Assembly (NCBI RefSeq): GCF_007679035.1
Contig: NZ_VEFR01000006.1
Location: forward strand, 1-64,000
From: Agrococcus jejuensis
Lineage (GTDB): Bacteria; Actinomycetota; Actinomycetes; Actinomycetales; Microbacteriaceae
Direction of reading: 5' to 3'
Length of the DNA: 64,000 bases
Of this stretch, positions 15,983 through 25,072 are shown in pieces. Below the pieces are notes generated by a model. The model was given only the letters and a program-made list of their open reading frames with translations, ran no database searches and was not told the DNA's origin. The position numbers and the translations under genes were made by a program. How positions within the stretch are numbered: position 1 is the stretch's first letter; each line of letters begins with the position of its first letter.

Positions 15983-17434
15983 TCAGTCGGCGGGGCGCGC
16001 CGCCCACCACTCGCGCAGCATCGTCTCGGCGCGCTCGGGCTCGAGCGGGCCGTGCTCGATGCGGGCGTCGAGCAGCATCCGATACGCCTCGCCGACGGCG
16101 CGCGACGGACCGATGCCGAGGATGGCCATGATCTGCTCGCCGTCGAGGTCGGGCCGCATGGCGTCGAGCTGCTCCTGCTCGGCGAGCTCGGCGATGCGGT
16201 GCTCGAGGTCGTCGTACGCGAAGTCGAGGCGCTCGGCCTTGCGACGGTTGCGGGTCGTCACGTCGGAGCGCGTGAGGATGTGCAGACGCTCCAGCAGCGG
16301 GCCCGCGTCGCGGACGTAGCGGCGCACCGCGGCATCCGTCCACGACGCATCCATGTAGCCGTAGAAGCGCAGATGCAGCTCGACGAGGCGCGCGACCGCC
16401 TTCACGGTGTCGTTGTCGAACCGCAGCGCCTTGAGCCGCTTCGCCGCGAGGCGGGAGCCGATGACGTCGTGGTTGTAGAAGGTCACCGCATTGCCCTCGA
16501 CGCGGCGCGTCGCCGGCTTGCCGATGTCGTGCAGCAGGCCCGCGAGGCGCGAGACGACGTCGGGCGCGGCACCGGGGTTGCGCGTCGACTCGAGCGCGAT
16601 GCCCTGCAGCAGCACCGTGAGCGAGTGCTCGTACACGTCCTTGTGGTGCGCGTGCTCGTCGACCTCCAGGCGCAGCGCCGGCACCTCGGGCAGCACGTGG
16701 TCGAGGATGCCCGAGTCGGTCAGCAGGCGCAGGCCGCCCGTCGGGTCGGGCGTCGACAGCAGCTTCACGAGCTCGTCGCGCACGCGCTCCGCCGAGATGT
16801 TGAGGATGGTCGCGGCGGCATCGGCCATCGCGGCGCGCACGCGGTCGGCCACGTGGAACCCCAGCTGCGCCTCGAAGCGCGCGGCCCGGAGCATGCGCAG
16901 CGGATCGTCGCGGAACGACACCTCCGGCGCCTGCGGGGTGTCGATCGTGCGAGCGAGCAGATGCTCGAGGCCGCCGCCGACGTCGACCAGACGCGGCGGG
17001 ATGCGCTCGACGCCCGCATCCGCGCGCGCCACGAGCTGGAGCGCCATCGCGTTGACCGTGAAGTCCCGGCGCACGAGGTCGTCGGCCAGCTCGTCGCCGA
17101 ACGTCACCTCCGGCTTGCGCGTCACGCCGTCGTACACGTCGGCGCGGTACGTCGTCACCTCGACGGTCTGACCGTCGATGCGGCAGGCGATCGTGCCGAA
17201 CTCGCGACCCACGTCCCACTGCGCATCCGACAGCGGCCGCACGATGGCCAGGATGTCGTCGGCGCGGGCATCCGTCGTGTAGTCGAGGTCGGTCGTCGCG
17301 CGACCCAGCAGGGCGTCGCGCACCGGCCCGCCGACGAGCGACAGCTCGAACCCGGCCGCCGCGAACGCGTCGGCGAGCACCGCCGTCGGTCCGGAACCCG
17401 CCACCTGCTGCAGGCGTGCGGTCGCCTCGGCCAT
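15983..17434 (-). CDS. cca: CCA tRNA nucleotidyltransferase
   Basis: A 483-residue CCA-adding enzyme with actinobacterial architecture. The nucleotidyltransferase head has LVGGPVRDALLGRATTDLDY (metal-binding DxD), RRDFTVNAMAL and the RRDDPLRMLRAARFEAQ-type motif (here SFRDDPLRML). An HD domain follows with HHKDVYEHSLTVL and LAGLLHDIGKP. The enzyme builds or repairs the 3' CCA of tRNAs; the tRNA-Ala at 46357 in this window lacks an encoded CCA and would need it. The ATG at 17434 is chosen; GTG at 17443 is possible. It is divergent from the DUF6049 gene. Confidence 0.95.
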   Translation of the reverse strand: MAEATARLQQVAGSGPTAVLADAFAAAGFELSLVGGPVRDALLGRATTDLDYTTDARADDILAIVRPLSDAQWDVGREFGTIACRIDGQTVEVTTYRADVYDGVTRKPEVTFGDELADDLVRRDFTVNAMALQLVARADAGVERIPPRLVDVGGGLEHLLARTIDTPQAPEVSFRDDPLRMLRAARFEAQLGFHVADRVRAAMADAAATILNISAERVRDELVKLLSTPDPTGGLRLLTDSGILDHVLPEVPALRLEVDEHAHHKDVYEHSLTVLLQGIALESTRNPGAAPDVVSRLAGLLHDIGKPATRRVEGNAVTFYNHDVIGSRLAAKRLKALRFDNDTVKAVARLVELHLRFYGYMDASWTDAAVRRYVRDAGPLLERLHILTRSDVTTRNRRKAERLDFAYDDLEHRIAELAEQEQLDAMRPDLDGEQIMAILGIGPSRAVGEAYRMLLDARIEHGPLEPERAETMLREWWAARPAD

Positions 17435-17503
17435 GCTCGTCACGGTCAGCAATCCTGCCAGGGCTCGCAGGGAGCGCGTCACGGGCGCGCAGCCGCGCGC
17501 TCG

Positions 17504-17509
17504 TAGACT
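17504..17509 (+). promoter_or_regulatory. TAGACT -10 element, leaderless promoter for the DUF6049 gene
   Basis: TAGACT ends seven bases before the ATG at 17517, so transcription should begin at or next to the start codon. The same element precedes crgA and the sortase gene at the same spacing. No clear -35 is seen. Confidence 0.55.
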
Positions 17510-17516
17510 GTCGGTC

Positions 17517-19541
17517 ATGCTCGCGGCGGGTGGGCGCGTGCGGCGCGCACTGGCGATCACGATCGCCACGATCGGCGCGCTCGGCACCCTTGCCCTCGCG
17601 CCAGCCGCGGCGACCGCTGCAGCCGATCCCGATCCGGCCGTCGCCGCCGTCGATCCCGTGCTGTCGGCGGGACAGGACCTCGTCGTGCGCGTGAGCGTCG
17701 GCACCGACGCGGAGACCGACCTCGGCGTCGACGTGCTCGTGGGATCGCGCGCCGTCGCGACGCGGTCGGCGCTGACGCAGTGGATCGATGGCGAGGGATC
17801 CCCCGCGCTCACGGGCGTCGCGACCGCGACGATCCCCGCAGGCTCGTCGAGCGTCGACGTCACGGTGCCCGCGGCGGAGCTGCCCTGGTCGTCGGCCACG
17901 AGCGGCGCGATGCTGCTCGCCGCCGACGTCGACGGGATCGACGACCGCATCCGCTCGCTCGTCACGCTCGACCTGCCCGACGGCGGACCCACGGGCATCG
18001 CGCTCACGATGCAGACGACGACGCCCGAGACCGACACGGGGCTCCTGACCGCCGACGAGCTCGAGGCCGCCGTCAGCGACGGCGGCACGCTCGCGCAGCA
18101 GCTCGACGTCGGCAGGGCGGGCGCCGCGCTCGGCATCGACCCCATCGTGCCCGCGAGCATCGCAGCGCTCGGCGAGGACGCCCCCGACGAGGCCGTCGCA
18201 TGGCTCGAGGCCGCGACGGCGCTGCCCCAGACCTTCGCGCTGCCGTACGGCGGCGCCGACCCCGTGGCGATCGCGCGCGCGGGCGTCGCCGTGCCCGGCC
18301 TCGAGGGCATCCCCGGCCCCGACGGCGCCCTGCTGCCCGACACGCTCGCCGAGGTGCCCACGTCGATCGCGCCCATCGTCGACGCGACGCAGTCGTCGTT
18401 CGGCGCGACGCTGCTCGGCGAGCTCGGCGCGGCCTCGACCGTCGTCGTCGACACCGACGACCTCGACGAGACGCTCGACAGCCGCACGCCCGGCGCGCAC
18501 GCCGTCATCGGCGGCGTCTCGGTGCTCGCCGCCGACGCCGAGCTGCAGCGCCTCGTGCGCGACGCCGTCACGGCAGGCGGCGTCGCGTCCTCCGATGGCA
18601 TCGCACGCACCCTCGCGCTCCTGGCGACCATCACCCGCGAGGCCCCGTCGCTGCAGCGCACCCTGGTCGCAGCGCTGCCCGTCGACGCCGATCCCGCCGC
18701 TGCGCGCGCGCTGCAGGATGCGATCGGATCGGTCGACTGGCTGCAGCAGTCGGGCGTCGCCTCGGCGCTCGCCGAGCCGGCGCGCACCGCCGAGCTCGTC
18801 GCGTCGGAGGCGACCCAGGCGGAGCGCGACGCCGCAGCCCGCATCGCGTCGCTCGTCGGCACCGCGACCGCCGCCGAGGCCATCGCGACCACGCTCGAGG
18901 ACCCGGCCGCCCTCGTGGCGCCCGTGCGCCTCCAGCTCCGCGCCGCGATCGCGGCGACCTCCCGTGCCGACGATGCCGACGCCGTCGCCAGGTTCGCCGA
19001 GCTCGTCGCCCCGCTGCGCTCGCCCGTCACGATCGTCGAGGGTGGCGAGACCGCCCTCCTCGGCAGCCCCACCGAGCTGCAGGTCACCCTCGACAACGCC
19101 CTCGACGTCGACGTCACCGTGCAGCTCACGGCACGCACCGGCACCAACGCGGTCTCGCTGCCCGACGAGCCCATCGAGATCGTCGTGCCGGCGGCGGGCC
19201 GCGTGCGCGTGCCGATGCCCGTCGACGTCGTCGCCGCAGGCAGCGGCGTCGTGCGCCTCGACGTCTCGACGCCCGCAGGGGTCTCGCTCGACACCGCCGT
19301 GCTGCGCATCAACGCGCAACCGGCGTTCGAGACGATCCTGCTCGTCATCGTCTGCCTCGCCGCAGCGCTGCTGCTCGGCTTCGGCATCCTGCGCTCCGTG
19401 CGCAATCGTCGCGCGGGCACGTCGCGCGGCGACATCGACCCCCGCACCGAGCAGATCGCCGTCGCCGACGCGCGCGACGCCGCTGCCGCACGCCGAGCGA
19501 GCGTGCAGCGACCCCCGGACGACCCAGGAGCACGTGGATGA
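17517..19541 (+). CDS. DUF6049-family secreted/membrane protein
   Basis: A 674-residue protein encoded immediately before murJ, a position in which actinobacteria often carry this DUF6049-type protein. It has an N-terminal signal peptide (hydrophobic about residues 12-30, likely cleavage near ATAAA), a long Ala/Asp-rich extracellular region and one C-terminal membrane segment (FETILLVIVCLAAALLLGFGI, about residues 608-628 in two readable blocks) followed by a basic cytoplasmic tail. The link with murJ suggests a role at the cell envelope, but no activity is known. The gene overlaps murJ by four bases. Confidence 0.82.
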   Translation: MLAAGGRVRRALAITIATIGALGTLALAPAAATAAADPDPAVAAVDPVLSAGQDLVVRVSVGTDAETDLGVDVLVGSRAVATRSALTQWIDGEGSPALTGVATATIPAGSSSVDVTVPAAELPWSSATSGAMLLAADVDGIDDRIRSLVTLDLPDGGPTGIALTMQTTTPETDTGLLTADELEAAVSDGGTLAQQLDVGRAGAALGIDPIVPASIAALGEDAPDEAVAWLEAATALPQTFALPYGGADPVAIARAGVAVPGLEGIPGPDGALLPDTLAEVPTSIAPIVDATQSSFGATLLGELGAASTVVVDTDDLDETLDSRTPGAHAVIGGVSVLAADAELQRLVRDAVTAGGVASSDGIARTLALLATITREAPSLQRTLVAALPVDADPAAARALQDAIGSVDWLQQSGVASALAEPARTAELVASEATQAERDAAARIASLVGTATAAEAIATTLEDPAALVAPVRLQLRAAIAATSRADDADAVARFAELVAPLRSPVTIVEGGETALLGSPTELQVTLDNALDVDVTVQLTARTGTNAVSLPDEPIEIVVPAAGRVRVPMPVDVVAAGSGVVRLDVSTPAGVSLDTAVLRINAQPAFETILLVIVCLAAALLLGFGILRSVRNRRAGTSRGDIDPRTEQIAVADARDAAAARRASVQRPPDDPGARG

Positions 19542-21301
19542 CCGACCGCACGCCTCAGGGGCCCGCGAACGATCCGCAGGAGGCCGCGGCAGCGGCGCCC
19601 GCGGGAGCCCCTGCCGCAGCGGCATCCGTGGCCCCCGGTCAGCCGAAGGCCGCGAGCGTGCAGCGCTCGAGCGCCATCCTCGCCGCCGGCACGCTGGTGT
19701 CGCGCGTGCTGGGATTCGTGAAGGCCGGTCTGCTCGCCGTCGTCATCGGCAACACGGGCTCGCAGGCTGCTGCAGCGTTCGGACTCGCCAACCAGCTGCC
19801 CAACAACGTGTACATCCTCGTCGCCGGCGGCGTCATGTCCGCCGTGCTCGTGCCTGCGATCGTCAAGGCGAGCCTCGGCGACGACGGTGGCCAGGCGTTC
19901 GTGCGCAAGCTGCTCACGCTCGGCGGCACGATCTTCCTGCTGCTCGCGCTCATCGCGACCGTCGCGGCGCCCGTCCTCGTGAACCTCTACGCGTCGAGCG
20001 GCGACGACGGGCGCGGATTCACCGCCGAGCAGATGGGGCTGGCGGTCGCGCTCGCGTACTGGTGCCTGCCGCAGATCTTCTTCTACGCCCTGTACACGTT
20101 GCTGGGCGAGATCTTCAACGCGCGAGGGCAGTTCGGCCCCTACACGTGGGCACCCGTCGTCAACAACGTCGTCTCGATCGCCGGCCTCGTGCTCGTGCTG
20201 CTGCTGGTCGGCAACCGCACGATCGACCCGGCCGCGTGGACGCCCGATCGCGTCGCACTGCTCGGCGGCGTCACGACCGCCGGCGTCGCGGTGCAGGCCC
20301 TCGTGCTCGTGCTGCTCTTCCGCCGCACCGGCATGACCTTCAAGCTGGACTTCGGGTGGCGCGGCGTCGGACTGCGTGCGACGGGTCAGCGCGCCGGATG
20401 GCTGTTCGGAGTCGTGATCATCGGCCAGATCAAGGGCCTCGTGCAGTCGCGCGTCGTCACGCTCGCCGATCCCGACGGCGCGAACCTGTTCACGATGCAG
20501 AACGCCTGGTTCGTGTTCTCGCTCCCCCACTCCGTCATCGCCGTGTCCATCGCCATCGCCTACTTCACGCGCATGTCGCATCACGCGTCGCGCGGCGACC
20601 TCGCCGGGATCCGGTCCGACGTCAGCGGCGCCCTGCGCGGCGTGGGCATGCTCACGACCATCAGCGCCATCGTGCTCGCCGTCGTCGCCGTGCCCTTCTG
20701 GCGCTACTTCGACGAGTCGTTCGGGGAGATGCTGCAGTCGTCCTTCGTGCTGTGGGCGATGCTCATCGGGCTCGTGGCCTTCAGCGCCGAGTACGTGCTG
20801 CAGCGCGTGTACTTCGCGCTCGAGGACACGCGTACGCCCTTCCTGTACGCGCTGTTCGGCATGCTCGTGACGTTCGCGCTGCTGTGGGCGTGCACGCTGC
20901 TGCCGGGCATGTGGATCGTCGCGGGCGCATCGCTGGCCGTCACGATCGCGAACCTCGTCTCGTGCTCCGTGTGGATCTGGCTCGTGCGCCGCAAGATCGG
21001 CGCGTTCGGCTTCCGCCTCGTCGCCAAGCGGCACGTGCAGTACCTCGCGTACGCCGTCGTCGCGGCCATCCCCGGCGTCCTCATCGTCTGGGGTCTCGGC
21101 GGCTTCCGTGACGGGGGTTGGGCGTCCGCAGCCACGGCACCCGCGCTCATCGCCTCCACGCTCGCGGGCGGCGCGATGGCCGTCGTGTACTTCGGCCTGC
21201 TCTTCCTCACGAAGAACCCCGACTTCCGGTCGACGCTCGACATGGTGCTGGCACGCTTCACAGGGCGCGGTCGTAGCGTGGGTGGAGCAGCCAAGGACTG
21301 A
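19538..21301 (+). CDS. murJ: Lipid II flippase MurJ
   Basis: A 587-residue polytopic membrane protein of the MurJ/MviN family, which moves the peptidoglycan precursor lipid II across the membrane. An Ala/Pro-rich cytoplasmic leader of about 42 residues precedes the first helix. Family motifs are GTLVSRVLGFVKAGLL, FGLANQLPNNVYILVAGGVMSAVLVP and a central RGVGLRATGQRAGWLF region; about 14 membrane segments are visible. Unlike mycobacterial MurJ there is no pseudokinase domain at the C-terminus. It begins within the DUF6049 stop (ATGA). Confidence 0.95.
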   Translation: MTDRTPQGPANDPQEAAAAAPAGAPAAAASVAPGQPKAASVQRSSAILAAGTLVSRVLGFVKAGLLAVVIGNTGSQAAAAFGLANQLPNNVYILVAGGVMSAVLVPAIVKASLGDDGGQAFVRKLLTLGGTIFLLLALIATVAAPVLVNLYASSGDDGRGFTAEQMGLAVALAYWCLPQIFFYALYTLLGEIFNARGQFGPYTWAPVVNNVVSIAGLVLVLLLVGNRTIDPAAWTPDRVALLGGVTTAGVAVQALVLVLLFRRTGMTFKLDFGWRGVGLRATGQRAGWLFGVVIIGQIKGLVQSRVVTLADPDGANLFTMQNAWFVFSLPHSVIAVSIAIAYFTRMSHHASRGDLAGIRSDVSGALRGVGMLTTISAIVLAVVAVPFWRYFDESFGEMLQSSFVLWAMLIGLVAFSAEYVLQRVYFALEDTRTPFLYALFGMLVTFALLWACTLLPGMWIVAGASLAVTIANLVSCSVWIWLVRRKIGAFGFRLVAKRHVQYLAYAVVAAIPGVLIVWGLGGFRDGGWASAATAPALIASTLAGGAMAVVYFGLLFLTKNPDFRSTLDMVLARFTGRGRSVGGAAKD

Positions 21302-21319
21302 AGACCGTCAGGAGCCGCC

Positions 21320-21703
21320 ATGCCGCATCCGCTCGCCAGGCTCGTCGCGCCCGTCATCGTGGGCGTCGCCGCCGGCATCGGCGCGGTCGTCGCGCAGTCG
21401 GTGCTCGTGCGACGCGCGCCCGCGCAGCCGTCGCTCGGGGCGCCCGAGCGGCCTCTGCCGTTCCAGGGCTGGTGGTCGTCCGACGCCTCCTCCCCCATGG
21501 CCTACGCGCACCCTGCCGTGCTGTTCGTGGACGGCGCCACGCGCACGGTCGTCGACTCGTGGGATCGCCGCACGCGAACGCGCGTGCCGAACCCTCGGGT
21601 CGTCGGCTCCGAACACCTGTCGATCGGTGGCATCTCGGTGCTCGACGCGACCACCGGCGACGTGCTCCAGACCCTGCCCGTGGAGGGAATGGCGCGGGGC
21701 TAG
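21320..21703 (+). CDS. Small hypothetical membrane-anchored protein
   Basis: A 127-residue protein with an N-terminal hydrophobic segment (about residues 6-28, VAPVIVGVAAGIGAVVAQSV) and a short exported part with no recognised domain. It sits 18 bases after murJ. In other actinobacteria the murJ-trxB interval often carries a sigma factor or kinase-like gene, which are absent here. Codon use resembles the neighbours, so the frame is probably real. Confidence 0.6.
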   Translation: MPHPLARLVAPVIVGVAAGIGAVVAQSVLVRRAPAQPSLGAPERPLPFQGWWSSDASSPMAYAHPAVLFVDGATRTVVDSWDRRTRTRVPNPRVVGSEHLSIGGISVLDATTGDVLQTLPVEGMARG

Positions 21704-21755
21704 CATCGGTTGACGAGCAGTGAGCGCCATCGCGGCGCGAGAGCGAAAGGCACCC

Positions 21756-22694
21756 GTGCACGACGTCATCATCATCGGATCCGGCCCCGCCGGATACACC
21801 GCGGCGATCTACGCCGCTCGCGCGAACCTGGCACCCATCGTGCTCGCGTCGAGCGTCGAGGCGGGCGGCGACCTCATGACGACGACCGAGGTCGACAACT
21901 TCCCCGGCTTCCCCGAGGGCGTCATGGGACCCGACCTCATGTTCAACATGCAGCAGCAGGCCGAGCGCTTCGGCGCCGACGTTCGGCTGGAGGACGTGAC
22001 GGAGCTCGAGCTCGACGGTCCCGTGAAGCGCGTGCACGTCGGCGCAGAGGTCCTCGAGGCCCGCACCGTGATCTTCGCCACCGGCTCGGCGTACCGTCGT
22101 CTGGGCCTGCCCGGCGAGGACCGCCTCTCGGGCCACGGCGTCTCGTGGTGCGCCACGTGCGACGGCTTCTTCTTCAAGGAGAAGCACCTCGTCGTCGTCG
22201 GCGGCGGCGACTCGGCGATGGAGGAGGCGACCTTCCTCACGAAGTTCGCCGCGACCGTGACGATCGTGCACCGCTCCGAGACGTTCCGCGCGAGCGCCGC
22301 CATGCTCGACCGTGCGCAGGCCGACCCGAAGATCTCGTTCGTCACGAACGCCATCGTCGAGGACATCCTGGGCGAGTCGGCCGTCGAGGGCGTGCGTCTG
22401 CGCGACGCCGTCACGGGCGAGACCCGCGAGCTGCCGGTCGACGGCGTGTTCGTGGCGATCGGCTCCGACCCGCGCACGCACCTCGTGCACGGCAAGCTCG
22501 ACATCACGGCCGACGGCACCATCGCCGTCGCAGGCCGTTCGTCCCTGACGAGCGTGCCCGGCGTCTTCGCCGCCGGCGACGTCATCGACCCCACCTACCG
22601 ACAGGCCATCACGGCCGCCGGCTCGGGCACCGTCGCGGCGCTCGATGCCCAGCACTACCTGGCCGAGACGCCCGCAGCGGCCGTCTCCGCCTGA
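21756..22694 (+). CDS. trxB: Thioredoxin-disulfide reductase
   Basis: A 312-residue NADPH-dependent flavoprotein that reduces the thioredoxin encoded next door. It has the FAD-binding IIGSGPAGYTAAIYAARA, the redox centre Cys132-Ala-Thr-Cys135 in SWCATCDG, the NADPH-binding VVGGGDSAMEEA and the C-terminal FAD motif GVFAAGDVIDPTYRQ. I prefer the GTG at 21756 because GAAAGG lies five bases upstream and the N-terminus then matches the family. A GTG at 21720 in frame is the alternative, and a TAGCAT -10-like element occurs at 21701-21706. Confidence 0.95.
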   Translation: MHDVIIIGSGPAGYTAAIYAARANLAPIVLASSVEAGGDLMTTTEVDNFPGFPEGVMGPDLMFNMQQQAERFGADVRLEDVTELELDGPVKRVHVGAEVLEARTVIFATGSAYRRLGLPGEDRLSGHGVSWCATCDGFFFKEKHLVVVGGGDSAMEEATFLTKFAATVTIVHRSETFRASAAMLDRAQADPKISFVTNAIVEDILGESAVEGVRLRDAVTGETRELPVDGVFVAIGSDPRTHLVHGKLDITADGTIAVAGRSSLTSVPGVFAAGDVIDPTYRQAITAAGSGTVAALDAQHYLAETPAAAVSA

Positions 22695-22709
22695 CAGGAG
22701 GAAACCATC

Positions 22710-23021
22710 ATGAAGAACGTCACCACCGACTCGTTCCAGGCCGATGTGCTCGACGCCGACAAGGCGATCCTCGTCGACTTCTGGGCGGAGTGGTGCGGCC
22801 CGTGCCGCGCCGTCGGCCCCATCCTCGAGCAGATCGATGGCGAGACCGAGAAGCTCGACGTCGTGAAGGTCAACGTCGACGAGAACCCCGACCTCGCGAT
22901 GCGCTACGGCATCACCTCCATCCCCGCGATGAAGGTGTTCGTCGGCGGCGAGGTCAAGAAGGAGCTCATCGGCGCCAAGCCGAAGGCCGCCCTCGAGGCG
23001 GACCTCGCAGCCTTCCTCTGA
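22710..23021 (+). CDS. trxA: Thioredoxin
   Basis: A 103-residue thioredoxin with the active site WCGPC (Cys29, Cys32) in LVDFWAEWCGPCR and the cis-Pro region ITSIPAMKVF. AGGAGG precedes the ATG. It is 15 bases after trxB and is followed by a hairpin terminator. It donates electrons to cytoplasmic reductases; a thioredoxin-dependent MsrA is encoded at 48690. Confidence 0.97.
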   Translation: MKNVTTDSFQADVLDADKAILVDFWAEWCGPCRAVGPILEQIDGETEKLDVVKVNVDENPDLAMRYGITSIPAMKVFVGGEVKKELIGAKPKAALEADLAAFL

Positions 23022-23042
23022 TCGTCACGCGCCCTCGGGCGC

Positions 23043-23077
23043 ACGAAGGGCCCCGGCATCGCGCCGGGGCCCTTCGT
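23043..23077. terminator. Bidirectional hairpin terminator between trxA and parB
   Basis: A perfect 15-bp stem (ACGAAGGGCCCCGGC at 23043-23057 and its complement at 23063-23077) with a five-base loop. It lies between the convergent trxA and parB genes and can serve both. Confidence 0.85.
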
Positions 23078-23088
23078 CGTGGTGCTGG

Positions 23089-24075
23089 CTACTCGGAGAG
23101 GCTGACGGCGTCGCCGAAGGGCGGCTCGCCGAGCTCGGAGAGGATGCGGTTGAGGTCGGCGACCGTCGCGAAGTCGACGACGATCTGCCCCTTCGTGCGC
23201 CCGAGGCTCACGCGCACGCGCGTGTCGAGTCGGTCGGTGAGGCGCTCGGCGACCTCGTCGAGGCCGCGCTGCACGCCACCGCGCTGCGGCGTGCGCCGCG
23301 TCGTCGTCACCTGCGCGACGCTCGCCGCATGCTCTGCTGCACGAACTGACAATTCCTCATTGACGATGCGGTCTGCGAGGCGCAGCATGGCGTCCTCCGC
23401 CTCGACCGAGAGGATCGCGCGGGCGTGACCGGCACTGAGCACACCCGAGGCGACGCGGGTCTGGATGGGCTCGGGCAGACGGAGGAGGCGGATGGTGTTC
23501 GAGATCTGCGGCCGGCTCCGCCCGATGCGCTTCGAGAGCTCGTCCTGCGTGATCGAGAAGTCGGCCATGAGCTGCTGGTATGCCGACGCCTCCTCGAGCG
23601 GGTTCAGGTCGGCGCGGTGCAGGTTCTCGAGCAGCGCGTCGCGCAGCATCGCGTCGTCGGGCGTGTCCTTGATGAGCGCAGGGACGGAGTCCTTGCCCGC
23701 GCGTCGCGATGCTCGCCAGCGGCGCTCACCCATGATGAGCTCGAACTTGTCGGTCTCACCGGGCATCGGGCGGACGACGATGGGCTGGAGCACGCCGAAC
23801 TCGCGGATGGAGTGCTCGAGCTCGGTGAGGTCGTCCTCGTCGAAGACGTCGCGCGGCTGCACGTGGTTCGGCACGATCGCGTCGAGCGGCAGCTGCGCGA
23901 GGCGAGCACCAGGCACGCTCGCGAGCTCGGCACCGTCGGTGGCTCGCGCGGCGGGGAAGAACACGTCGACCGGTCGATCCTTGGCCGGCGATGCTGTGGC
24001 GGCCCTGTCGGGCTCTGCCGGTGCCGTGGGGATGAGGGCGCCGATGCCTCGGCCGAGCCCGGTCCGCTTGCTCAT
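23089..24075 (-). CDS. parB: Chromosome-partitioning protein ParB
   Basis: A 328-residue ParB. It starts with MSKRTGLGRGIGALIP, the short basic segment that stimulates the ParA ATPase. The CTP-binding domain has LPLDAIVPNHVQPR and the arginine-rich GERRWRASRRAG box; the helix-turn-helix region includes ELSKRIGRSRPQISNTIRLL, and a C-terminal dimerisation domain ends the protein. It would load on the parS sites at 24984-26247 and spread. Its ATG overlaps the parA stop by four bases. Confidence 0.97.
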   Translation of the reverse strand: MSKRTGLGRGIGALIPTAPAEPDRAATASPAKDRPVDVFFPAARATDGAELASVPGARLAQLPLDAIVPNHVQPRDVFDEDDLTELEHSIREFGVLQPIVVRPMPGETDKFELIMGERRWRASRRAGKDSVPALIKDTPDDAMLRDALLENLHRADLNPLEEASAYQQLMADFSITQDELSKRIGRSRPQISNTIRLLRLPEPIQTRVASGVLSAGHARAILSVEAEDAMLRLADRIVNEELSVRAAEHAASVAQVTTTRRTPQRGGVQRGLDEVAERLTDRLDTRVRVSLGRTKGQIVVDFATVADLNRILSELGEPPFGDAVSLSE

Positions 24076-24959
24076 GCGGCTCCTCGCTGTGCGATCTCCG
24101 CAGCCGCCTCGCGGTAGGCGAGCGCGCCGGGAGAGTTGGGGTCGTAGGCCAGCACTGTCTGCCCGAAGCCCGGGGCCTCCGAGATCCTGACGGTCCTGGG
24201 GATGATCGTCTGCAGCGCCACGTCGCCGAAGTGCGCACGCACCTCGTCGACGACCTGCTTCGACAGCAACGTGCGGCCGTCGTACATCGTGAGCAGCACC
24301 GTCGACAGCGACAGCGCCGGGTTGAGGTGCTGCGTGATGCGCTGGATGGTGTCGAGCAGCTGGGTCACGCCCTCGAGCGCGTAGTACTCGCACTGGATGG
24401 GGAGCAGCACCTCGGTCGCGGCCGCGAAGGCGTTGATGGTGAGCAGCCCGAGCGACGGCGGGCAGTCGATGAACACGTAGTGCACCGGCTCGTCCTGCGT
24501 GGCGAGGTACCGCTCGAGAGCCTCGCGAAGGCGGAACTCGCGACGCTCGAGGGGCGCGAGCTCGAGGTCGGCGCCGGCGAGGTGGATCGTGGAGGGGACT
24601 CCCGACAGCGCGTCGGAGTCCTGGCTGGGCTGCACGGCGTCCGCGAGCGGGACCTCGTCGACGAGCACGTCGTAGGTGCTGACGATGTCCGCGTGATGCG
24701 GGATGCCGAGCGCGGTCGACGCGTTGCCCTGGGGGTCGAGGTCGATGACCATCGCCCGCGCGCCCGCGCGCACGAGCGAGGCGGCGAGGTTGACGGCAGA
24801 CGTCGTCTTGCCGACGCCGCCCTTCTGGTTCACGACCGCGATGACGCGCGTCGTGGTGGGAAGGGGATGCGCCGCGTTCGCGAGTGCAGTCCGTCGCTTC
24901 GCGAGATCAGCCATCTCCCGTGCGATCGGTGTGGTGTCGAATCGACCCGTCGTCTGCAC
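24072..24959 (-). CDS. parA: Chromosome-partitioning ATPase ParA
   Basis: A 295-residue Walker-type ATPase with the deviant P-loop QKGGVGKTTSAVNLAA, the FIDCPPSLGLLTINAF switch region and a C-terminal EAPGFGQTVLAYDP block. It forms the nucleoid-bound gradient that moves ParB-parS complexes. The GTG at 24959 is used, with GGGG and GAGAGG upstream; the ATG at 24914 has purines too close to act as a ribosome-binding site. One parS lies 25 bases upstream of the start, so ParB may influence parAB expression. Confidence 0.96.
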   Translation of the reverse strand: MQTTGRFDTTPIAREMADLAKRRTALANAAHPLPTTTRVIAVVNQKGGVGKTTSAVNLAASLVRAGARAMVIDLDPQGNASTALGIPHHADIVSTYDVLVDEVPLADAVQPSQDSDALSGVPSTIHLAGADLELAPLERREFRLREALERYLATQDEPVHYVFIDCPPSLGLLTINAFAAATEVLLPIQCEYYALEGVTQLLDTIQRITQHLNPALSLSTVLLTMYDGRTLLSKQVVDEVRAHFGDVALQTIIPRTVRISEAPGFGQTVLAYDPNSPGALAYREAAAEIAQRGAA

Positions 24960-24983
24960 TGGAACCCCGTCCTCTCCCGGTCG

Positions 24984-24999
24984 TGTTTCACGTGAAACA
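24984..24999. other. parS site 1 (perfect palindrome)
   Basis: TGTTTCACGTGAAACA, a fully symmetric 16-mer matching the universal bacterial parS. It lies between the parA start codon and the DnaA-box cluster. Confidence 0.95.
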
Positions 25000-25072
25000 T
25001 CACGCGTTCGTCCGTTGTCCCCCTGCCATCTTGCGGCATGGATGAGCGATGCGCCAACTCCGTCGGCGAGTC

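Noticed and set aside
13608..19625. Very long open frames opposite real genes, for example about 2,000 codons here, about 1,680 at 15983-21034 (minus) and 1,550 at 38372-43024 (minus)
   Set aside because: They are antisense shadows caused by high GC content. Their translations are runs of Arg, Ala, Gly, Asp and Val without domains, while the overlapping genes have clear family motifs.
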